From assembly GCA_003427395.1 (NCBI GenBank), contig BFEA01000490.1, positions 787,295 to 812,460 on the forward strand: a stretch of 25,166 bases of DNA. Reading direction: 5' to 3'. The translations under genes and the position numbers were made by a program. The DNA comes from Chara braunii. Lineage: Eukaryota; Streptophyta; Charophyceae; Charales; Characeae. A model generated the notes under the pieces. The model saw nothing but the letters and a program-made list of their open reading frames with translations, was not told the origin of the DNA and ran no database searches. Positions 1 through 9,050 of this stretch are shown here, piece by piece; positions within the stretch are counted from its first letter, which is position 1; each line of letters opens with the position of its first letter.

Positions 1-36
<36 letters not shown>
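1..36 (+). repeat. Poly-A tail of an upstream retroposon
   Basis: An uninterrupted run of 36 A at the window edge. Similar runs in this window end retroposon copies, so this is probably the 3' tail of an element whose body lies to the left. The body is not visible. Confidence 0.7.
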
Positions 37-44
<8 letters not shown>

Positions 45-459
45 GGCGTCAGTCCCGTTTCTGGCCTCCAAAAGTCGCGGCGAGGGGTCCCCGGCCAATG
101 CATGGCCATGTACTGGTGGTTTAAGACATCGATAAGAGTACTAATATGAAACCATAAGAAACCAACAAGGCCATACATACTGGCACGGTGAGTTTTTCAA
201 CTGATCCCTGGATGAAATCGTGGTGAGATACGTCATCCGCAGCAGGTCATAATCACGGTTGGATACATCCAGGGGAAGGTCCAAGAGTGAGTACGCCACA
301 GCTACTAGGTCGTGTACTCACAGTGGGGGTTTTCTAAGCCAAATGTGCTTATCATCGGGTACTCCCTAGAAAGCCTTAGTGCAAGTACGCTGTTGAAGCA
401 TTATAATTACTTTAGTCTGGTAATACATAAGGTATTTTTACTGCGGTCGATCAGTCTTG
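37..459. other. Gene-free 3' flank with a repeated 16-bp module
   Basis: No convincing coding sequence. It lies downstream of the minus-strand membrane protein gene, so it should hold that gene's 3' UTR and end, but no clear polyadenylation signal was seen. Positions 103-118 (GGCCATGTACTGGTGG) recur inverted at 3714-3729 and in diverged form near 3408 and 4325. The sequence after the poly-A here resembles that after the poly-A at 4257-4269, suggesting a shared dispersed repeat. Confidence 0.4.
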
Positions 460-2109
460 TCAATAGTTGTGTCGCCTTGCCTTGCTACCAAGCCTTGCCT
501 TTAATAGGTACATTACCCTGTTTACCAGAGATGAGACTATCATCTCAGCAAGGGAGAAGAGCAGAAACCCTAACCATTCCATCTTTGAAGACGTCTTCAA
601 GGCCGGGCAATGTTTCTCCACGATCGTCTTGGCTACATCGGCAACAAAGGCACATTGACTCACCAATTCCAGCTGTGGGTAGAGGTCATCGATGCGAAGC
701 ACCAGGGAAGCTATGTTTGCCAGATCACTGTCACAGATAGTTTTGTTGAAGGCAATGCCTGTGACACATTCCCCTGACACACTGATGTTGTCTGTGCCTA
801 CTTCTCCTTCATCACAATCCGTCTTACGGTTGTACTCAGGCGGCGGCCCAACGGGATTGCAGATGACAAGTTGCTTCCCCGATGGGTCGTTCACTTTGCC
901 GTGTACGAGCCGTCCATTGATGTCAATTACAGATGTGTAAATAACTTGCCTTAGGTTTGTCATCGTCGCCTCTGCTTCCGCCTTCGGTATGCAGGGGATG
1001 AGGTCCTTGAAAGCGGAGTCTGCCTGAGGCTGCTCCGAGTACTCCTTCATTGCAAGACAAGTGTCCCCTGTTGTGTTATAAACTGCCAAGCATATGCCGA
1101 ACATAAGGAAGCCGATAATCGTACTCAACGACCCGAAGAAGGAGGAAATAGACACAAGTGTTTCCAATCGTGCAACAAGGAAGGTGATCATCAACGCAAA
1201 TACCACCAGCATAAAGCTTATAACTGCAAGCACCACTATCATAATTATCCTCTCCCAGTTGTGGCCCTCGGTTTTGGTATTCGTCACCTCCTTCCGTACA
1301 TTTTCAGACTTCTCCTCCAACTTCTGCTGTGATCCGAGAAGGTCCGGGCCCAATTTCTCGCTTATCACAGGTATCTTCTCAGCCTCCCCCAGTAGTTGCC
1401 CCACATTTTTTACTAACCCAAGAACCTCTTCTGTCTTATTCACTGCGACATCCACGCTAGCCCAGAATTCTTCCTTGAACTTCTTTTGCCCGCTATACGT
1501 TAATGCGCACGCGACGATTGTTATCAGAATGCATACGAGTACCACGCATGTCAAAATTGTTAGCTGAGTAGGTTTGGGCTCATTCACAACCTCACTGTCT
1601 CGTCGACGGCAGCACTGCACACACTTATACAGTAGCTTGAGGACTGTCCACAGGATCCAAACTGCAGACATGCCATACCCTGGAGCACCAGTGAACAGTG
1701 CAGATGCGATGTAATCCTTCTTATTCAAATCCCAACCCTCAGTGTAGTCCTTGAAATTGTCGAGTGGATTGGGACGTTTTGTACGACTCCCTGCAAGAGT
1801 TAAGCGCCCAGGTGAGCTCGTAGCTTTCATTTCTCTTCCATGAAAATGTCGCCAAGAAACACCAGTGCCTAGCGAAGTGTGCAAATCACTCTGCTCTCTA
1901 GCATTCCCCATGGCCATGACATTTTGTGAGCCCCATGCCTCGTTGGGTGCCTCATCTGCATGATGCCGCATGCAACACCGTGCCTCAGCTTTCCAGGGTG
2001 GAGCTGGGCCATATTCGAACGATAGCAGGAACAGGAGACAGGTGGCAAGGAGGGAATTCGAGTGCCGATCTCCGTAGTGACTGCCCTTTCGCACCTTGGA
2101 GGCTTCCAT
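460..2109 (-). CDS. Plant tweety/prominin-like multi-pass membrane protein
   Basis: An intact 549-codon frame without introns, the only complete protein gene here. Seen: a hydrophobic N-terminal segment (about residues 18-32) that looks like a signal peptide; a motif around residues 110-145 with RPNPLDNFKDYTEGW followed by FTGAPG; hydrophobic helices at about 141-165, 185-208, 290-315, 318-345 and 510-535; and a Cys-containing loop with NxS/T sites (NTT, NIS, NKT) between the last two. From memory, the RPxPLxxFxxYxGGW and FTGAPG signature and a length near 540 residues mark a plant family often labelled 'transmembrane' or 'plasma membrane fusion' protein (Arabidopsis At2g12400-like), with prominin/tweety topology. 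Location is inferred to be the plasma membrane or secretory pathway; the biochemical role is unknown. The ATG at 2109 is chosen because an in-frame TGA lies five codons upstream and the signal peptide follows. The absence of introns could mean a retrocopy, but no matching T-tract is seen at its 3' side. Confidence 0.8.
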   Translation of the reverse strand: MEASKVRKGSHYGDRHSNSLLATCLLFLLSFEYGPAPPWKAEARCCMRHHADEAPNEAWGSQNVMAMGNAREQSDLHTSLGTGVSWRHFHGREMKATSSPGRLTLAGSRTKRPNPLDNFKDYTEGWDLNKKDYIASALFTGAPGYGMSAVWILWTVLKLLYKCVQCCRRRDSEVVNEPKPTQLTILTCVVLVCILITIVACALTYSGQKKFKEEFWASVDVAVNKTEEVLGLVKNVGQLLGEAEKIPVISEKLGPDLLGSQQKLEEKSENVRKEVTNTKTEGHNWERIIMIVVLAVISFMLVVFALMITFLVARLETLVSISSFFGSLSTIIGFLMFGICLAVYNTTGDTCLAMKEYSEQPQADSAFKDLIPCIPKAEAEATMTNLRQVIYTSVIDINGRLVHGKVNDPSGKQLVICNPVGPPPEYNRKTDCDEGEVGTDNISVSGECVTGIAFNKTICDSDLANIASLVLRIDDLYPQLELVSQCAFVADVAKTIVEKHCPALKTSSKMEWLGFLLFSLAEMIVSSLVNRVMYLLKARLGSKARRHNY

Positions 2110-2121
2110 TTTTAGTGGCTC

Positions 2122-2352
2122 TCACTCAGACGATGACAATGACGCCTCGTTGATTGAACGTACCTGACAATCGACACCCTTGAGTAAATATTCTGCCAGT
2201 CTCATCACAGATTGGTCAACTGATGGTGGTTGCACCTGCAGCGCTTCGGTTTTGCACTCTGACTTCCCCTCCTCGTTGTTCTGAAAGAAAGGGTACAAAC
2301 CCCAAAAAACTACCACACAGCTACACCAAAGGGCATGATCCTGCAAGAGCAC
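2122..2352 (-). other. In-frame upstream ORF before the membrane protein gene
   Basis: A 76-codon ATG-started frame in the same phase as the gene at 460-2109. It ends in TGA just 12 bases before that gene's ATG. It has a short hydrophobic N-terminal part and a Ser/Glu-rich end; no domain recognised. It could be a translated uORF, a former N-terminal extension cut by a stop, or chance. Confidence 0.25.
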
Positions 2353-2431
2353 AAACGTGCAAGAGATTTAGTGACTAATTCTTTACCCCTAGAGGCTAGA
2401 TCAGACAATGGTACACACCCACCTCTCTCTC

Positions 2432-2495
2432 TATATTATTATATGTATATAGCATATACTATATATATATATACATATTACGTTTATCATATATG
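2432..2495. repeat. AT-rich simple sequence
   Basis: A stretch of TA-dinucleotide-like repeats containing several TATA motifs. It lies about 330 bases upstream of the membrane protein start on the minus strand, so it could hold the promoter, but simple low complexity is equally likely. Between 2353 and 2920 I see no coding sequence. Confidence 0.6.
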
Positions 2496-2924
2496 TTGTA
2501 GGCTATCACCGCAAGAACCCCTTTTCCACCCAGATGTGCAGATCCAAAATTGAGAAGAAGCTAGTTTATAATATTATGTGAGCATGAGGGCCCTAGGCCA
2601 TGTGCCCAGGTAGCACAACCCAGTAGGCCCCAAGGTCAGGTTCCGAACGGACTGGACTACCTGGCACCAGGCACATATTCGAGCAGGAGGCACTGGCAAC
2701 CTGCACACAAGCAGGATAGTGGCCTCCGCTTGGAGAAACCGGGAGAGCGGCGCACTGCGAAGAAGACAGGGCGCCGTACTTGGAAGGTGCTCCGCAAGAG
2801 GGAGAAGGGTGGCGAGGTTAGGAGGTCCTTGGGATGTAGGGAGGGCTGTGGGACGGGTGGATACTTACCTGGTTGTCGGCTGGGGAGGCCCAGCATGGTC
2901 AGACTCTCCATTGGTGGGGGGGAN

Positions 2925-2986
<62 letters not shown>
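2925..2986. repeat. (GA)31 microsatellite next to an ambiguous base
   Basis: A perfect GA dinucleotide array of 62 bases. The base at 2924 is N, so array length and left junction are not reliable. The array separates unassigned G-rich sequence on the left from LINE reverse-transcriptase sequence on the right. Confidence 0.95.
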
Positions 2987-2989
<3 letters not shown>

Positions 2990-3400
2990 CCCAGGTTCCA
3001 GAGGAGGCTGTTCCGGTGTGCTCGGAGACAATCTTACCATAATGGTGGAGGCTAGCTCTCGGAACATTGGGGAAGTTTTAAAAGGCCTGATCAACCAATT
3101 TTGCACTCTTTTGGACATGGCAGTCAATTGGGGCCACAAGGCCATAGGGTGGTGGCTCCACCAGTAGGGAGGACGCCTCCCAGAAGCCCCACGCATCACC
3201 TGGCTCCGTCGGGAAGCCCCAATCTGGGTCCTGGGCGGCGTCTCGATGACGGGCCAAGCCAAGCTGGCCACCAACAACAAGTGGATGCTGGCCCCCGCAC
3301 TGGCGAAGCTCGCTAGCTGGAATCAAAATCACACCTCCCTCTTCAGGCGGGCCCTAGTAATCAATAATGCCATCTTAGCATCCTTACGGTATAAGTCATG
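2990..3400 (+). mobile_element. LINE fragment, reverse transcriptase palm/thumb part
   Basis: In mixed frames this piece matches the region of the large LINE at about 22415-22810. After allowing a frameshift it reads LGDNLTIMVEA where the large copy has FADDLTLMIEA, then an NQFCTL..DM.VNWG segment and a RALVINNAILAS-like segment. The catalytic Asp-Asp box is degraded to Gly-Asp-Asn, and stops interrupt the frame, so it is a dead fragment. It is truncated at both ends: the (GA) array on the left, unrelated sequence near 3400 on the right. Confidence 0.75.
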
Positions 3401-3789
3401 ATCTGGGCCAAGTACTGGTGGTTTTAGCCATGGGTTTGCCGAAAGAGCCTCTATGATAAGAAGGAAGAGGAAGGGGCCGGACCTCTCATTCTCTTCCTCT
3501 TAGTTCTTGTTTTTCTTTATATCTGGACAGGGTAGTAGCCAGACTCATTCATCGGAGCATTCTGTTACATCTTTCCTTCACCCCCTCTTTCTTGCCCAGC
3601 CCTGCTGATGTGAAAGGGATGGCAAGAGGCCCTTTTCCTGGCCCTCTGTCCGTTTCTTGTACTGCCCCGCTGATGTCAAACGGAGAGCAAGTGGCCCTTT
3701 CTCCTTTTTTTTTCCACCAGTACATGGCCCCAGGCAACTGGAGAACCTGTTTTGAGCCTCTCCGAAAATTTAGGAGGCCGAGCGCCATA
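3401..3789. other. Gene-free spacer with a 65-bp imperfect tandem
   Basis: No coding sequence recognised. Two similar units with a 65-bp period occur around 3598-3730; each has a CTGATGT core (3605 and 3670) and a GGCCCTTT block. An inverted copy of the 103-118 module lies at 3714-3729. Confidence 0.4.
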
Positions 3790-3800
3790 GATAAAATGAA

Positions 3801-4089
3801 CGCTGGTTGGAGACGGGGCGGGTTGTTTTGCCCTGTAGGCTAGCAGGTGGGGGTCTTCCAGGGTGGGTCGTGCCACCCTGTACCCTAGCAGTTGGGAGCG
3901 TGAGGCCTGGTAGAGATTGGGTATCGAGCTATACGGGTGAGGCAGGTAGGGTTGGGCTGCTGAAAAGCTCTAAGGCAGGTGGTTTTCAGTCCGAATGCTC
4001 CTTGGATCAATGGTTTGGGGTTAGAGAAATTCAATGTTCTTGTGCAGACTGATCTTAGCCAAAGCCGGGTAATGGCCTCCGCATCTTTG

Positions 4090-4123
<34 letters not shown>

Positions 4124-4269
4124 CTTGTGTAGATCGCATAGCTAACATTCTTAGCCGAAGCCAGATAATGGTCCTGTACCTTAAAGTTTTCTGCATAAAT
4201 TTCTCAATATGCTCTTGAAAGGGACGCTGGGCCCGGTTCCCAGCACGTCGTTTGTGAAAAAAAAAAAAA
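3801..4269 (+). mobile_element. Non-coding retroposon with TSD and poly-A
   Basis: A 469-bp body ending in 13 A (4257-4269), flanked by the 11-bp direct repeat GATAAAATGAA at 3790-3800 and 4270-4280, as expected for target-primed insertion. Its 3' part has a module near 4150-4170 (AGCCGAAGCCAGATAATGG) and the GGGACGCTGG tail motif at 4221. No coding frame is evident, so it looks like a SINE or a LINE-mobilised short element. A smaller retroposon is nested inside it at 4049-4120. No tRNA-like promoter boxes were found at its 5' end. Confidence 0.65.
4049..4120 (+). mobile_element. Minimal nested retroposon (about 41 nt plus 31 A)
   Basis: The body begins CTGATCTTAGCCAAAGCCGG and ends in a 31-A tail (4090-4120). 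It is flanked by a 13-bp direct repeat differing at one base: GTTCTTGTGCAGA at 4036-4048 and GTTCTTGTGTAGA at 4121-4133. Similar sequence (AGCCAAAGCCGGGTAATRG) occurs at 4151, 7871 and, inverted, 11099. Confidence 0.6.
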
Positions 4270-6203
4270 GATAAAATGAATCAGCGACAGGCGGCCTCCA
4301 AGAGGGGCCCGCATCCGATAGCTGGCATGTACTGGTGCTGTGAAGGGGTCCTCGAGTACTGCTAGGGTAATTCCTGCCTTTTCTATGGATTCATCTGCTC
4401 AAGGAAAACCCATAACAAACGACGACTGGCTCTCAAGACCAGCCTTGGAAAATATGAAGCAATGGAAAAACCGACATACTTCAATCTTTGGCAGGGCCCT
4501 AGTTATTAATAATGTCATCCTTGCATCTATTTGGTATAAATCTGCTGCCTGGACTTTGAGTAAGACAAGAATGAGGACACTTCAAAAGCAAGTTACATCG
4601 TACTTATGGCGGGGTAATCATGAACAAGAAAAAGTAATTCCTAGAGTGGCATGGCTCACTTTAGTACAATCAAAGGCTAGAGGTGGGTTGGGGTTGTTGG
4701 ACCCAACCCTCCAATGCCAAGCCCTCTCCCTCAAATGGATAATGAATCTTATCTTCTCAATTGATCAACCTTGGCAGCCTTTGGCATTAGAACAAATGCG
4801 CAGGTTGGCTCCAATAACTACCGATGATACACGTCCCCTCACCTGGATTGAAGTTAGGTTCTGGAGCATTCCAAGAAGCAGGGTCATTTCCAGGGAACAA
4901 GGGATGAGGGGTAAAGTCAGGAATGATCTAATTTTGGACAATTTTTGGGTATATTTAATCAAGGTATGGCGCCGTCTTCCTTTACCGAATAGGCCTTTTC
5001 CCTCCCGTTATGAGGAATTACTTAGACAACCGCTGTTTGGTAATAGATGGATCACAGATCTGAATGGTTGTATCTTCAACAGTTCGAACTCTCCATGGTC
5101 CCTCTCGGTCAAGTGAGGGGTGCTGTGAGTCAAGGATATATGGGACCAAAGGAAAAAAGATTGTGTGACGGACGAACAACTAAGAAAGGAGCTACGTTAT
5201 GCACACCATCTATCTCGTAATAAAGATCAAATCATCTTCTCTATCCCTCTTGACTGGATTAGGTTATTAAAGAGGGGCATACACTTCAAGGAAGCTCAGT
5301 GGGGTTAATGCCGAGGGCCAAAGGAAGGTGGGCCACATTATTCAGTTGCACCCAGAAGAAGCTTTGGTCCCCATCTTCAAGGTATCCAAGGACCATATGA
5401 TCAGACCTAATCCTACAGATCTCGTAAACTTTTTTCCACTTGGGGGACTGTATAGGATTCGGGTCCTTTTCGTTTCCTCTCTCAAAGGATGGAGGGTTTA
5501 TCAACCACAATGTCCCATTTCAGATCTCCCTTTTGACCCACAAGAATGGGTCTGGCAATCTACCAAGAGAGGTAAACCAAGAACACGGCAGTCCCTATCG
5601 GTAAAAGCTACATATAGATTGTTGAAACCAAGGGTTGATGTTGAAACAATAATACTGGATAGATGGGTTAGACATTTAAACGTAGACATTAATTTTTTAA
5701 AGAATAAAAAACTCGTTGCTAATCTCAAGCAACGTCCTGCCAAATTTGCCTCTTTACAATGGCAGATATTGCATAGATGTCTACCGACAAACAATTGGTT
5801 GATAGATCACTCTAATCTTGAACAGAAAGGCTTAGCAACCCCATGGTACAATCCTGCCTTTCTTCTTTTCTACACAAAAAGATATGTGAAACTATCGAAC
5901 ACATTTTTTTACAATGCCCAGGTACAGTTTTATTATGGAGACGTTCGGATTGAATCTGGAAAGCATTGACATGACTGGACTGGCCGTGGGTATGGAGGGT
6001 AACATTGTTTAGGCACTGGACTCCCATGGGAATAGAGTCAATAGACCTAAGAGAATTCCAAAGCAACTTTTTTACTATTGGTCGAAAGGCTATGGTGTGG
6101 ACCATCTGGTATAAAAGGTGTGTTCAGGTCAATGAGAATGTATCTTTAGAAGGTGGGGAAATTTCAGATCTAATTGTCCAATTTGTCCAGACAGAAATAA
6201 GAT

Positions 6204-6239
6204 CCCAGTGGTCTAAAGTTAAAACTAAAAACCACTGGG
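6204..6239. repeat. 9-bp perfect inverted repeat (hairpin)
   Basis: CCCAGTGGT at 6204-6212 and ACCACTGGG at 6231-6239 around an 18-base loop. The loop sequence (6210-6228) is directly repeated at 6254-6272. It lies in the decayed LINE coding region and has no assigned role. Confidence 0.6.
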
Positions 6240-6273
6240 TCTTTAGTTGTCTTGGTCTAAAGTTAAAACTAAG

Positions 6274-6360
6274 GGGTTGTTTGTGGAGGGATTCCCGGCC
6301 TCCTTTTTGGTTTTGGTATAATGAAAGTGTTCTCTTTAAAAAAAAAAAAGAAAAAAAAAA
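6274..6360 (+). mobile_element. Short poly-A retroposon inside the LINE copy
   Basis: A short body ending in an A-rich tail (about 6339-6363) flanked by AAAGTTAAAACTAAG at 6259-6273 and 6361-6375. The exact 3' junction blurs with the tail. The body lacks the GGGACGCTGG motif, so it probably comes from a different LINE family (its end near 6319-6337 reads TATAATGAAAGTGTTCTCTT). Confidence 0.55.
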
Positions 6361-7080
6361 AAAGTTAAAACTAAGTTATCAAGCCTTCATCAAAAAAAAG
6401 ATTTTTTGAAAATAATTCAAAATTTTCAAGGAAACTGGTTGGGGAGGATTGCAGGGGAGGGGTTGGGGAAAATTGAGTGGCCAGGCCAGGAAGAGACAGG
6501 ATTCCCTCCCAAGAGGAATTATCACCTCTGCTTTCGGGATTGGCTCTCGATTCAACCAGGATCCTCCCTTAGATCCCCAATGTTGTTTGCAGATCCTTTC
6601 CCACCCTCTGAGCTTTCTCTGGTTGATCTTCAATGGTATGGTCGGGAAGGGAATTGGATTATAAAATCTGATAAATTTTGGTTTTTCAGTGTAATTCAGA
6701 CCAGGAAGGCTCAAGCAGATTGCAGCTAAGTTATACAGGCATATATGGTGAGGGAAGATGCTAGAAAAGTCGAGCAATTCCTGGCGCCCTAATTAAAGGG
6801 TGAAGAGGCCCTTTTGTTACCCAATTGATGATTGTACACATCCTTGTATAGGGACGCTGGACCCGATTTCCAGCAGGTGTAGCTCCCCACCAATAGATCG
6901 AGCCTTCGACGCTGGGGCCTACTTAACAAGGATGCTCTTATCACCTCTTTAAGTAGGTTTTTCCCGCATGTGAAGTTAAAAAAAAACACAAAAAAAACAA
7001 AAAAAAAACAGTCAGATTCACTCGTCCCAGTGTTCCATTTTTTCCTCTTTAAAGAAAGGGCAGCAGCATGGAGATATAAT

Positions 7081-7232
7081 GATTGAACCCACCAGCTCCA
7101 CACACAATTCAGAATCATTTTGTTGCCTATGAATTCGAACTCGGATCTGTATTTCAACAGTTTGCCTCTGGATTTGAACTCAGATCCGCATTTCAACAGT
7201 CCATTGATGTACTAACTGAGCTAGGCCCATGG
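7081..7232 (-). mobile_element. tRNA-derived SINE head with duplicated T-arm region
   Basis: On the minus strand the sequence reads GGGCCTAGCTCAGTTAGTAC, a tRNA D-arm/box A, followed by GAGTTCAAATCC, a T-arm/box B. A 39-bp unit carrying the second box is tandemly duplicated (7123-7160 and 7162-7199 on the plus strand), and a third box-B-like GGGTTCAATC lies near 7081-7090. The acceptor stem does not close and the D stem is broken, so this is a tRNA-derived retroposon promoter and not a working tRNA gene. A poly-A retroposon inserted at its 5' edge. Confidence 0.6.
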
Positions 7233-7314
7233 ACCCCTTTTCCGGCAGGTGATGCCCCCCACCAATAGATGGGGCCTCCCCCCAGGTGCTCTTATCAGCA
7301 CCAATAGCAATGGG

Positions 7315-7346
<32 letters not shown>
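7233..7346 (+). mobile_element. Very short LINE-tail insertion with 15-bp TSD
   Basis: About 82 bases of tail sequence (CCGGCAGGTGATGCCCCCCA onward) followed by 32 A (7315-7346). It is flanked by a perfect 15-bp duplication, GAGCTAGGCCCATGG, at 7218-7232 and 7347-7361. The body is only the 3'-most part of the recurring tail motif, so it is either an extremely 5'-truncated LINE copy or a minimal SINE. It split the 5' end of the tRNA-like SINE from its upstream flank. Confidence 0.8.
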
Positions 7347-7350
<4 letters not shown>

Positions 7351-7372
7351 TAGGCCCATGGGTGTCACATTA

Positions 7373-7600
7373 TTTTTTCTTTTTTTTTTCTTTTTTTTTT
7401 CAAGTGAGCTACATTCTTCTCTCAATTTCACCTCACACTCCCTACTTACCACTACTCCTTTTATTTATTTTTTTAAAGAAACTCCCGAGCTAGAGCTAGG
7501 GGTGCAGACACCGCTAGCACCGCCGGGGGGGCTCCATCTATTGGTGGGGAGCGACACCTGCTGGAAATCGGGTCCAGCATCCCATAACATTGAAAATTGT
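7373..7600 (-). mobile_element. Minus-strand LINE-tail retroposon with T-tract
   Basis: The T-rich run at 7373-7400 is the poly-A of a minus-strand copy. The conserved tail motif lies at about 7525-7592 in reverse (CTCCATCTATTGGTGGGGAG, then CCTGCTGGAAATCGGGTCCA). A second T-rich patch at about 7457-7478 may be an internal A-rich segment or the end of another copy. No coding sequence. Confidence 0.55.
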
Positions 7601-7639
7601 ATTTGTTTGTGTGATCAGGATCGGCATTTGTAATGACCG

Positions 7640-8115
7640 CAGGCTACCCAGCCTACCCAGGCTCACCTTCTAAAAATGGAATTCAGACTACTCAGGCTCA
7701 CCTCTAAAATTGAAATTCCAAGCTTACACAGCATCTGAGCTTCGCTCCGCTGCAGTAAGTCTTGCCGGAGTGAGGTAAAGTGCATTGATGGGGGGTTTTC
7801 CGAGTCGTTTCGGAATTTTGCTTAATCATGAAGTTGTCATAGACATGTCTGAAGTAGCTCTAATTTCTTTGAGCCAAAGCCGGGTAATAGCCCCGGTATC
7901 TTATGCCCCAAAATTCCATCCTTAGGCCAATCAGATTTTCTAGTAGCTCCTGGTCTCATTCTCATGAAATTCTCTGATGAAGCTTCGGAACGTTCTTGTT
8001 ATGGGACGCTGGGCCCGGTTCCCAGTTTGTGCCAATTTGTGAGGATATGGTTGTATCTATGGGACGCTGGACCCGGTTTCCAGCAGGTGCTGCTCCCCAC
8101 CAATAGATGGAGCTT
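7640..8115 (+). mobile_element. Diverged short retroposons carrying the tail motif
   Basis: The AGCCAAAGCCGGG module at 7871 is followed about 130 bases later by a tail motif at 8003, in the same order as in 3801-4269. A second tail motif starts at 8061 and runs through CCCACCAATAGATGGAGC. No poly-A or TSD remains. A 41-bp-spaced pair of CAGGCTCACCT-containing units lies near 7650-7720. Confidence 0.45.
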
Positions 8116-9050
8116 GTTTCATAACAGTCTATGGTAAATGCTGGTATGCCCCGGTATCATGCCAAGCGCCGTAGGATGGGACACCCGTAGGCTACCGGGC
8201 TGATCTACATAGATTGCCGTTTGGCAGATAGAATAGCAGGACAGTCTGATTTACTTGCATTCATGCTTACATGACAGTTTCTGATGAGTGATAGTATACA
8301 CAGGTCTCCTATCCGCTGGTAGGAGAGTTAGCAGCCGGTTGTAAGAGATGTCTTGCCACCCCTCAGTCAGTCGGCCACCGACCTGTTGTTCTTGAAGTTG
8401 CTTGTTTGGGTGCTGCTGAGATCTGATCCCAATCCTGGGGCATCTCCTGCCGAGGAACTTGCTCGCTGTCGCCGATCAGCTGTCCTGTCGAACTCCGTGA
8501 GACGCCGCCCCCATCAGTTATGGGAAGCCATTACTGAGCTCTGTTGCTGTGCCACATAGTGAGCTTCAGTCCCTGTACTGAGCAGGCCACCAGTCATCGG
8601 GCTTCCTCCACTGAGCAAGATTCCTCAACGACCGTCTGAGTTCTCTTGAGGGAGTATCCCTCCATGTTTCTGCTTCCCAGGAGTAGGGGGGCCGTGGCTG
8701 CGCACTCCAAATGCGCCTCTCCCGTATCCCGGTATCTTTGTGTGTGAGCTGTTTTTATGTTATTGCACCTCTTCCACTGGCTGATAATATGTACTGTCTG
8801 TCAGCAGCTGCCAGTACATCACTCCTTTCCCTTCTTACTGTATATATGTGTAGCAGTTGCTTCACTTCACAACCCTTCCTTTAGCATGTCAGAGGAGAGA
8901 GAAATGGGAGGAGGAGGGAGAGCGAGAGGGAGGGGAGGTTGGGTGGGAGACAGTGGTAATAGGAATAAACAAGGACGGTGCAGTGATCCTAATCCTTAGG
9001 GGGCCCCTAAAAATGTAAGTCTGTATGTCGCTTGAGGAGGGGAAGCGAGG
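8116..9050. other. Unassigned sequence without a recognisable gene
   Basis: No open frame here looks like a conserved protein, and no RNA gene was recognised. The only notable composition is a purine-rich, G-rich stretch at about 8888-8950. Confidence 0.5.

Larger units (their letters stand above)
4385..6780 (+). pseudogene. LINE ORF2 C-terminal half, broken
   Basis: Three open stretches carry the post-RT part of a LINE polyprotein. 4385-5116 has HTSIFGRALVINN, SYLWRGNHEQEKV and LRQPLFGNRWIT blocks shared with 22700-23310. 5328-5969 holds the Cys/His C-terminal (zf-RVT type) region with LQWQILHRCLPTNNWL; the Cys residues that should follow are partly lost. 6005-6330 has an FFTIGRKAMVWTIW block matching the large LINE near 24238. 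6420-6740 matches the extreme C-terminus near 24505-24760. Stops and frameshifts lie near 5114, 5306, 5970 and 6330. The endonuclease and catalytic RT boxes are absent by truncation, so it is non-functional. Confidence 0.75.
4385..7010 (+). mobile_element. 5'-truncated LINE copy with 3' tail and A-rich end
   Basis: Begins inside the RT thumb/connection region, equivalent to about 22660 of the large LINE, and continues to an A-rich end at about 6983-7009. The coding remnant covers 4385-6780; the conserved tail motif starts at 6851. A 9-bp inverted repeat (CCTACTTAA at 6918-6926, TTAAGTAGG at 6949-6957) lies just before the A-rich end. It is more AT-rich than the copy at 16740-25166, indicating a separate subfamily or older insertion. 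A short poly-A insertion interrupts it at about 6274-6360. Confidence 0.75.

Noticed and set aside
2924-2924. N base beside the GA array as a biological feature
   Set aside because: Most likely a sequencing or assembly ambiguity at the microsatellite edge.
2872-2925. U1 snRNA-like start (ATACTTACCTGG, followed by GGGGAG and CATGGTCA)
   Set aside because: Twelve bases match the conserved 5' end of U1, but the stem-loops cannot be traced, no snRNA promoter elements are seen, and the right side resembles an inverted LINE-tail fragment. At best a short pseudogene.
4047-4070. Reverse-complement similarity to the 5' end of U2 snRNA (GGCTAAGATCA)
   Set aside because: Only about 11 contiguous bases match, in the antisense orientation relative to the poly-A, and other copies of the module diverge at this point.
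7970-8000. Hammerhead core CTGATGA near 7973
   Set aside because: The following bases give AACG instead of GAAA after a very short helix, and no stem I can be drawn.
8281-8310. CTGATGA box at about 8281
   Set aside because: No GAAA box at suitable spacing and no flanking complementarity.
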